Assembly: GCA_934631985.1 (NCBI GenBank)
Contig: CAKTYE010000020.1
Span: forward strand, 1 to 35,718
Length of the DNA: 35,718 bases
Direction of reading: 5' to 3'
DNA from: an uncultured Clostridia bacterium
GTDB lineage: Bacteria; Bacillota; Clostridia; Christensenellales; Aristaeellaceae
A program made the translations under genes and the position numbers. The notes beneath the pieces were generated by a model. It saw nothing but the letters and a program-made list of their open reading frames with translations. It had not been told where the DNA came from and did no database searches. Shown here piece by piece: positions 31,458 through 35,718 of this stretch; the stretch's first letter is position 1; each line of letters starts with the position of its first letter.

Positions 31458-32096
31458 GTGACCCATACTGTGATTACCGTAGGCCGTCAATATGGCTCCG
31501 GCGGACGCTTTGTTGCCCGCAAGCTGGCGGAGAAGCTGGGCATCCCGTATTATGATAAGGAGCTGCTGACCATTGCTGCCAAGGAAAGCGGCATCTGCGA
31601 GGAAATGTTCGAGGATCATGACGAAAAGCCCACCCGTTCCCTGCTGTTTTCGCTGGTGACGGGGCTGCAAATGCGCGGCGACGCGGGCAGCGTCTATATG
31701 GACATGCCCCTGAACCATAAGATTTTCCTGGCGCAGTTCGACGCGATCCGCAATATCGCTGCGAAGGGCCCCTGCGTCATCGTGGGCCGCTGTGCAGACT
31801 ATGTGCTGCGGGATGAGAAGAATGTGGTCAGCGTGTTCATCAAGGCAGACATGGAGGAGCGCAAGGCCCGCGCCGTAAAGTATTATGATGTGGACCCTGC
31901 CAAGGCGGAGGACGTGATCCGCAAGGCGGATAAGCAGCGTGCCAGCTATTATGATTATTATGCCACGGCGACCTGGGGCGCGGTGGAGAACTACGACCTG
32001 TGCGTGGACACCGGTGCGGTGGGCGTGGACGGCGCGGTGGAGGTCATCAGCCAGTTTGTAGACCTTCACGAAAAATTCCAGCAGGAGAAGCAATGA
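31458..32096 (+). CDS. Cytidylate kinase-like family protein
   Basis: A 212-residue P-loop kinase of the AAA-type Cmk-like group found in many Clostridia. The N-terminus has ITVGRQYGSGGRFVARKLAEKLG, where the P-loop is GRQYGSGG without the usual GKS/T; PYYDKELL follows. The pattern CVIVGRCADYVL and the late VFIKADMEERKAR are conserved in the family. The true substrate is not established, and the classical Cmk is usually encoded elsewhere. The start is GTG at 31458 with GCGAGGA upstream. Its stop overlaps the start of the next gene (ATGA). Confidence 0.85.
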   Translation: MTHTVITVGRQYGSGGRFVARKLAEKLGIPYYDKELLTIAAKESGICEEMFEDHDEKPTRSLLFSLVTGLQMRGDAGSVYMDMPLNHKIFLAQFDAIRNIAAKGPCVIVGRCADYVLRDEKNVVSVFIKADMEERKARAVKYYDVDPAKAEDVIRKADKQRASYYDYYATATWGAVENYDLCVDTGAVGVDGAVEVISQFVDLHEKFQQEKQ

Positions 32097-32815
32097 AGAA
32101 AAAGGGACTGGCGCTTTTGTGCTGCCTGACCCTTTGGACGGCGGCAGCGCACGCCGAGCTGACATGGCCCGCGCTTTCCACCCAGGGACAGGCAAATGTG
32201 CAGAGCTATGTTCAGCAGGTGAACCAGAATCTGGCTTCACTGGGCGCGCCGACGGTGAATACCGTGTTCGAGTGCTTCCCCGGAGTGGTGTCGCTGGGCA
32301 TTACGGGGGAGGATAACGCGGAAATGTCCGAGGGGGTGGAGCTGAGCTTCAGCCTGTCGGGCAATGTGATGACGGCGCTGACCATCCGCGCCACCAACCT
32401 GGATGTGTTTGCATCCCTGGTGGCAAGCTGCTTGCAGGCGGCTAATCCGGGAACGGAGACAAGCGCTTATTTGGATACTCCGGCCTCCTATGCGCAGCAG
32501 GCCAGAAGCCACCCGGACAATTCCTTCGGCGCGGACATGACCGACACGGACTGGCTGCAAGGCGATTCCGTGCGGGTCTACTACAGCTATCGCCCGGATG
32601 AATTCCACGATGGAGAAAATTGGCTGCAAGCGGTCCTGGTGTTCCCGCGCAGTGCCGAGGGTACGCCCGAGCCGACCTTTGCACCTGCGCCTACGCCGAC
32701 GGTGTATCAGGAGGAAAGCTGGGAATCCGAGGTGGACCCCACGCCCACGCCGGTGCTGGAGTTCCAGTCGATACCCAACAGCGTTCCCGAGGGAGAACTT
32801 GAACCGATGAATTGA
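32093..32815 (+). CDS. Secreted protein of unknown function with Thr/Pro-rich tail
   Basis: A 240-residue exported protein. Signal peptide at residues 1-21 (AHA-E). The mature part to about residue 185 is an unrecognised alpha/beta domain; the end is rich in Pro, Thr and Glu (TPEPTFAPAPTPT, DPTPTP), like the stalk of the second anti-sigma protein. No lipobox or sortase signal is seen. CAGGAGAAGCA precedes ATG 32093, overlapping the kinase-like gene by 4 bases. Its last 109 bases overlap, on the other strand, the extended frame of the Gin-like gene. Confidence 0.75.
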   Translation: MKKKGLALLCCLTLWTAAAHAELTWPALSTQGQANVQSYVQQVNQNLASLGAPTVNTVFECFPGVVSLGITGEDNAEMSEGVELSFSLSGNVMTALTIRATNLDVFASLVASCLQAANPGTETSAYLDTPASYAQQARSHPDNSFGADMTDTDWLQGDSVRVYYSYRPDEFHDGENWLQAVLVFPRSAEGTPEPTFAPAPTPTVYQEESWESEVDPTPTPVLEFQSIPNSVPEGELEPMN

Positions 32816-33009
32816 GACAAAGGGGAGACGCTTCCGCAGTCGGAGGCGTTCTCTCCTTTTTTCGTGGGGCGATAGAGCCGCAAAAGCTGCCGGACAGGGA
32901 ACGCCTCACCCAGGACGAGGCACTGCTCGCAGGAAAAGCACAGCGTATGACCCTGAATAGAAAGTCCGTGTTCAACCAGCCTGCCGCAGAGGATGCAGCG
33001 CGAGGCCAT
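32707..33009 (-). CDS. csfB: Gin-like (CsfB) inhibitor of sigma-G, with unusual C-terminal extension
   Basis: A frame of 100 codons. The first 48 or so match the small zinc protein Gin/CsfB: CILC (5-8), then a short hairpin with GLSIQGHTL, CFSC (24-27), and a helix ending in RLYRP. In Bacillus, Gin binds sigma-G (and sigma-E) and stops early or wrong-cell activity during sporulation, which fits the spoIIE gene in this window. The start at 33009 has AAGGGAG before it. The usual protein is about 60 residues; here the frame runs on through the terminator hairpin of the convergent gene and 109 bases into that gene, adding about 50 low-complexity Ser/Gly residues. The extension could be real or the result of a lost stop codon. 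Confidence 0.6.
   Translation of the reverse strand: MASRCILCGRLVEHGLSIQGHTLCFSCEQCLVLGEAFPVRQLLRLYRPTKKGENASDCGSVSPLSQFIGSSSPSGTLLGIDWNSSTGVGVGSTSDSQLSS
32822..32862 (+). terminator. Terminator of the secreted-protein operon
   Basis: GGAGA and CGCTTCCG pair with CGGAGGCG and TCTCC across a short internal loop; six T follow. It lies inside the C-terminal extension of the Gin-like frame on the other strand. Confidence 0.85.
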
Positions 33010-33077
33010 GCAATCATCTCCCTTCAAGCGTATACCTTCAGGATGTGCGATTTCCTGAAAAACATGCGGAAAAAATC

Positions 33078-33106
33078 TTGTGAGACGGTGGAATATCTGC
33101 TATAAT
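33078..33106 (+). promoter_or_regulatory. Promoter of the yitT-like operon
   Basis: TTGTGA (33078-33083), 17-bp spacer, perfect TATAAT (33101-33106), 47 bp before the start codon. Confidence 0.75.
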
Positions 33107-33153
33107 GCCTTGGCTGGTTTTATGTTTTTTTGTAGACGGAAAGGAAGCACAGT

Positions 33154-34023
33154 ATGTCGCAGCAGGCTAAGCCATGGAAGCAGACGGTGAAGGAGTATTT
33201 GCTGATCTCCTTGGGCATCATCTTTCTGACCATCGGCGTGTATTTTTTCAAATTCCCGAATCATTTTTCCACGGGCGGCGTCAGCGGTATCTCGGTCATT
33301 CTGGCCCATTACTTTCCGCGGTTTTCCGCGGGTACCTTTGTGACCATTATCAACGTGCTGCTGCTGCTGGTGGGCTTTGCAGTGTTCGGACGGGATTTCG
33401 GCATTCGTACCACCTATGCAAGCCTGCTGTTCAGCGGACTGACGCAGCTGCTGGAGAAGGTCGTGCCGCTGTCCCAGCCCATGACCAGTCAGCCGCTGAT
33501 GGAGCTGATTTTCGCAGTGTCGCTGCCGGCTGTCGGCTCGGCGATCCTGTTTAACCTGGATGCGTCCAGCGGCGGCACGGACATTGTGGCAATGGTGCTG
33601 AAAAAGTACACCAGCCTGAACATTGGCAGGGCGCTGATGTGCTCTGACTGCCTTATCACGGTGATGGCCTGCGTGGCCTTTGGCATGGAGACGGGTCTGT
33701 TCTCCATTCTGGGCCTGCTGATGAAGTCCCTGCTGGTGGATATGGTGCTGGAAAACATCAACACCCATAAGTGCTTCCACATCATTACTACACATCCGGA
33801 GGTCATTACAGATTTCATTGTCAATAATCTGCACCGCGGCGCGACACAGCTTCACGGCGAGGGTGTGTTCACCCATGAGGGCCGCGACGTGCTGCTGACG
33901 GTGGTCAACCGTCACGAAGCCATCCTGCTGCGCAAGTATATCCGGCAGGTGGACCCGAGCTGCTTCCTGCTGATCACCAACACGGGGGAGATCATTGGCA
34001 AGGGCTTCCGCGGCACAAATTAA
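33154..34023 (+). CDS. YitT family membrane protein
   Basis: A 289-residue protein with five or six transmembrane helices in the first 195 residues, including FFKFPNHFSTGGVSGISVIL and the repeat-like LDASSGGTDIVAMVLKKYTS, both typical of YitT. A C-terminal soluble DUF2179 domain follows (about 215-285; HEGRDVLLTVVNRHEAILLRKYI). The family is abundant in Bacillota; transport of a small solute is suspected but not shown. GGAAAGGAAG precedes the ATG. It is first in a likely three-gene operon, with the DMT gene 12 bases downstream. Confidence 0.9.
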   Translation: MSQQAKPWKQTVKEYLLISLGIIFLTIGVYFFKFPNHFSTGGVSGISVILAHYFPRFSAGTFVTIINVLLLLVGFAVFGRDFGIRTTYASLLFSGLTQLLEKVVPLSQPMTSQPLMELIFAVSLPAVGSAILFNLDASSGGTDIVAMVLKKYTSLNIGRALMCSDCLITVMACVAFGMETGLFSILGLLMKSLLVDMVLENINTHKCFHIITTHPEVITDFIVNNLHRGATQLHGEGVFTHEGRDVLLTVVNRHEAILLRKYIRQVDPSCFLLITNTGEIIGKGFRGTN

Positions 34024-34035
34024 GGAGGGGACAGA

Positions 34036-34944
34036 ATGTACGCAATCCTCGGCGGAATTTATGGTGCGCTGCTGTCGGTCATGAACCTGTTCAACGCTCA
34101 GCTAGGGCAGGTCTATGGCAACTGGGGTTCCACGGTGATGATCCATGCAGTGGGCCTGCTGGTGCTGCTGCCCTTTGTGTTTACCTGGGGCAAGCCCAAG
34201 GCAAAAGCGCCCTGGTACCTGTACGGCGGCGGCCTTATCGGCATTGTGACAGTGGTGTGCTGCAACCTGGGCGTAAGCGGCATCGGCGTGACGGCGAATC
34301 TTGTGCTGATGCTGCTGGGACAGCTGGTCTGCTCCACGCTGATCGACCAGTTCGGCCTGTTTGGCACGAAGCAGGTGAAGCTGTCCGCGGCGCGTCTGGT
34401 GAGTCTGCTGGTTATTGCGGCAGGTGACATTGTGATGCTGCTGTGGGCGGCGGACAGCGCGGTGGAGGGCGGTACGCCCGTGTGGCTGGCGGTGCTGGTC
34501 TCCTTTCTCAGCGGCTTTTCGATGGTGTTTGCCCGTATCAGCAATGCGCGGCTGGCGGAGCGCTCCGGCCTGGGCTACAGCACGGTGATGAACTATGTGA
34601 CCGGGCTGACCGGCAGCTTCATCGTTTTTGCCTGCCTGGGCCTGCAATTGAAGACAGGCTTCCCGGCGGCGGGGCAGAGCTTCACCATTTATCTGGGCGG
34701 TGCGTTGGGCGCGCTGGGCATTTTCCTGTGCAATACCGTCACGCCGAAGCTGTCCACGCTGGAATTTACGGTCATCATGTTTGTGGGCCAAATCTTTTCC
34801 AGCATGCTGCTGGATGCGCTGCTGCTGGGGACGTTTTCCATGGGAACGCTGGTGGGCGGCTTGATCGTGGCAGTCGGCATGGTGTTGAATACCCGGGCGG
34901 AAGCGAAAGGGGCGAAGCAGCTTGGAGACGCTCACCAGTCTTAA
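34036..34944 (+). CDS. DMT family transporter, YdcZ (DUF606) type
   Basis: A 302-residue membrane protein with about ten helices in two internally repeated halves: each half begins with a GxxxG-rich helix near an Asn or Gly (ALLSVMNLFNAQLGQVYGNW; then the second after AVEGGTPVWLAVLVSF). This matches the fused form of the YdcZ/DUF606 family in the drug/metabolite transporter superfamily. Substrate unknown. AAGGAGG lies before the ATG. Its last 23 bases overlap the methyltransferase gene. Confidence 0.85.
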   Translation: MYAILGGIYGALLSVMNLFNAQLGQVYGNWGSTVMIHAVGLLVLLPFVFTWGKPKAKAPWYLYGGGLIGIVTVVCCNLGVSGIGVTANLVLMLLGQLVCSTLIDQFGLFGTKQVKLSAARLVSLLVIAAGDIVMLLWAADSAVEGGTPVWLAVLVSFLSGFSMVFARISNARLAERSGLGYSTVMNYVTGLTGSFIVFACLGLQLKTGFPAAGQSFTIYLGGALGALGIFLCNTVTPKLSTLEFTVIMFVGQIFSSMLLDALLLGTFSMGTLVGGLIVAVGMVLNTRAEAKGAKQLGDAHQS

Positions 34945-35680
34945 AAACCCGCGCGTGGCGCTGTGGCGCAGCCTGAAGGAGCGCAAGGCCCGGAAGGAGG
35001 CCGGCCTGTTTCTGGTAGAGGGCCGCAAGATGGTGGACGAAGCGCTGCGCTCGGCCTTCACGGTGGAAACAGTGCTGTGCGACGCAGCACAGACGGAAGC
35101 CTATGCGGCGCTTTTGAATAGGTGCGAAACCGTGCTGCTGCCCGCGCATGTGCTGGCGGCGGTCTGTGATACGAAAACGCCTCAGGGCATTGCTGCCGTG
35201 GTGCGTGTGCATCACACAGCACGCCTGGGAAAGCGGCTGGTGGCGCTGGATGGCGTACAGGACCCCGGCAACGTAGGCACCATTCTGCGCACAGCGGATG
35301 CGGCAGGGTTTGACGGCGTATTGCTCAGCGAGCAGTGCGCGGATGTTTTCAGTCCGAAGGTACTGCGAGCCACCATGGGCAGCGTCTTCCGCATGCCGAT
35401 GCTGCTTACCGCCGCGCTGCCGCAGGAACTGACGCGGCTGGCGGGGGAGGGCTACAGCATTCTTTCCTCGCAGCTGGACGGTACGCCGTTTTATGAGCGG
35501 CAGGGCGTAGCAGAGTGGTTTGTACTGGTCATCGGCAACGAGGGCAACGGCGTATCGCCTGCGGTGCAGGCAACGGCGACGCATCGCCTGCGGCTGCCCA
35601 TGCGCGGCGGTGCGGAATCGCTGAACGCAGCAGTGGCGGCAGGCATCATGATGTATGAGCTGACGCGGGAACTAGCCTGA
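34922..35680 (+). CDS. SpoU/TrmH-family RNA 2'-O-methyltransferase
   Basis: A 252-residue SAM-dependent SPOUT enzyme. An N-terminal substrate-binding domain (about 1-95; SLKNPRVALWRSLKERKARKE-type start, FLVEGRKMVDEAL) is followed by the knotted domain with motif 1 DPGNVGTILRTADAAG, motif 2 VLVIGNEGNG and motif 3 LPMRGGAESLNAAVAAGI. It probably methylates a ribose in 23S rRNA or tRNA. The start is TTG at 34922, supported by AAGGGG upstream, the family-typical N-terminus and the overlap with the previous gene. In many Bacillota the gene precedes pheST; the window ends 38 bases after it, and those bases show nothing recognisable. Confidence 0.92.
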   Translation: METLTSLKNPRVALWRSLKERKARKEAGLFLVEGRKMVDEALRSAFTVETVLCDAAQTEAYAALLNRCETVLLPAHVLAAVCDTKTPQGIAAVVRVHHTARLGKRLVALDGVQDPGNVGTILRTADAAGFDGVLLSEQCADVFSPKVLRATMGSVFRMPMLLTAALPQELTRLAGEGYSILSSQLDGTPFYERQGVAEWFVLVIGNEGNGVSPAVQATATHRLRLPMRGGAESLNAAVAAGIMMYELTRELA

Positions 35681-35718
35681 CCGAGCAGAAAATAAATATA
35701 GATGCTATATGGAAAAAT

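Noticed and set aside
32812..33105. Plus-strand open frame of 97 codons between the secreted-protein gene and yitT
   Set aside because: It begins inside the terminator region, has no ribosome site, and is antisense to the Gin-like core, which has the better motif and ribosome-site evidence.

Overview
The window looks like a chromosomal segment from an endospore-forming, GC-rich member of the Clostridia (Bacillota). The grounds are Shine-Dalgarno sites of the GGAGG type before nearly every gene, housekeeping promoters close to TTGACA/TATAAT, a T-box leader in front of thrS, a complete spoIIE, a Gin-like sigma-G inhibitor, a NodB-type polysaccharide deacetylase, and a threonyl-tRNA synthetase without its TGS domain. 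No phage genes, transposase, CRISPR array, tRNA or rRNA gene was seen.

Layout. 1-3000 (minus strand): a secreted papain-like (NlpC/CHAP-type) protein, an ECF-transporter S component behind a promoter, leader and terminator, and a Gfo/Idh/MocA oxidoreductase. 3041-4949 (plus): an ECF sigma factor coupled to its membrane-anchored partner. 5023-6803 (minus): a FecCD-type metal/cofactor ABC importer (ATPase and permease, no binding protein). 6957-9085 (plus): a MacA-like adaptor and MacB/FtsX permease without an ATPase, meeting a GH18 glycosidase (minus) at overlapping stop codons. 10432-14880 (plus): uridine kinase, flotillin, then T-box and thrS. 14941-15261: a decayed RelE toxin remnant. 15262-16455 (minus): isocitrate dehydrogenase. 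16646-19027 (plus): SpoIIE. 19115-22371 (minus): secreted PIG-L deacetylase, ferredoxin-domain aldo/keto reductase, NagD-like phosphatase.

22534-27936 (plus): ilvE, an unrecognised 345-residue protein, RluA pseudouridine synthase, Cof-type phosphatase, PlsC-like acyltransferase and deoD. 27954-29877: a second sigma/anti-sigma pair flanked by a perfect 29-bp inverted repeat that forms the base of hairpin elements. 29890-31272 (minus): polysaccharide deacetylase. 31458-32815 (plus): cytidylate-kinase-like protein and a secreted protein. 32707-33009 (minus): Gin-like protein. 33154-35680 (plus): YitT protein, YdcZ-type DMT transporter and SpoU/TrmH rRNA methyltransferase.

Themes are envelope and sporulation biology (SpoIIE, Gin, deacetylases, GH18, NlpC-like protein), signalling to the cell surface (two sigma/anti-sigma pairs with large outside domains), and ordinary metabolism. 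The most unusual features are the repeat-flanked sigma cassette, the unassigned attenuated leader of the ECF S component, two incomplete ABC systems, and the Gin reading frame that runs through a terminator into the convergent gene.
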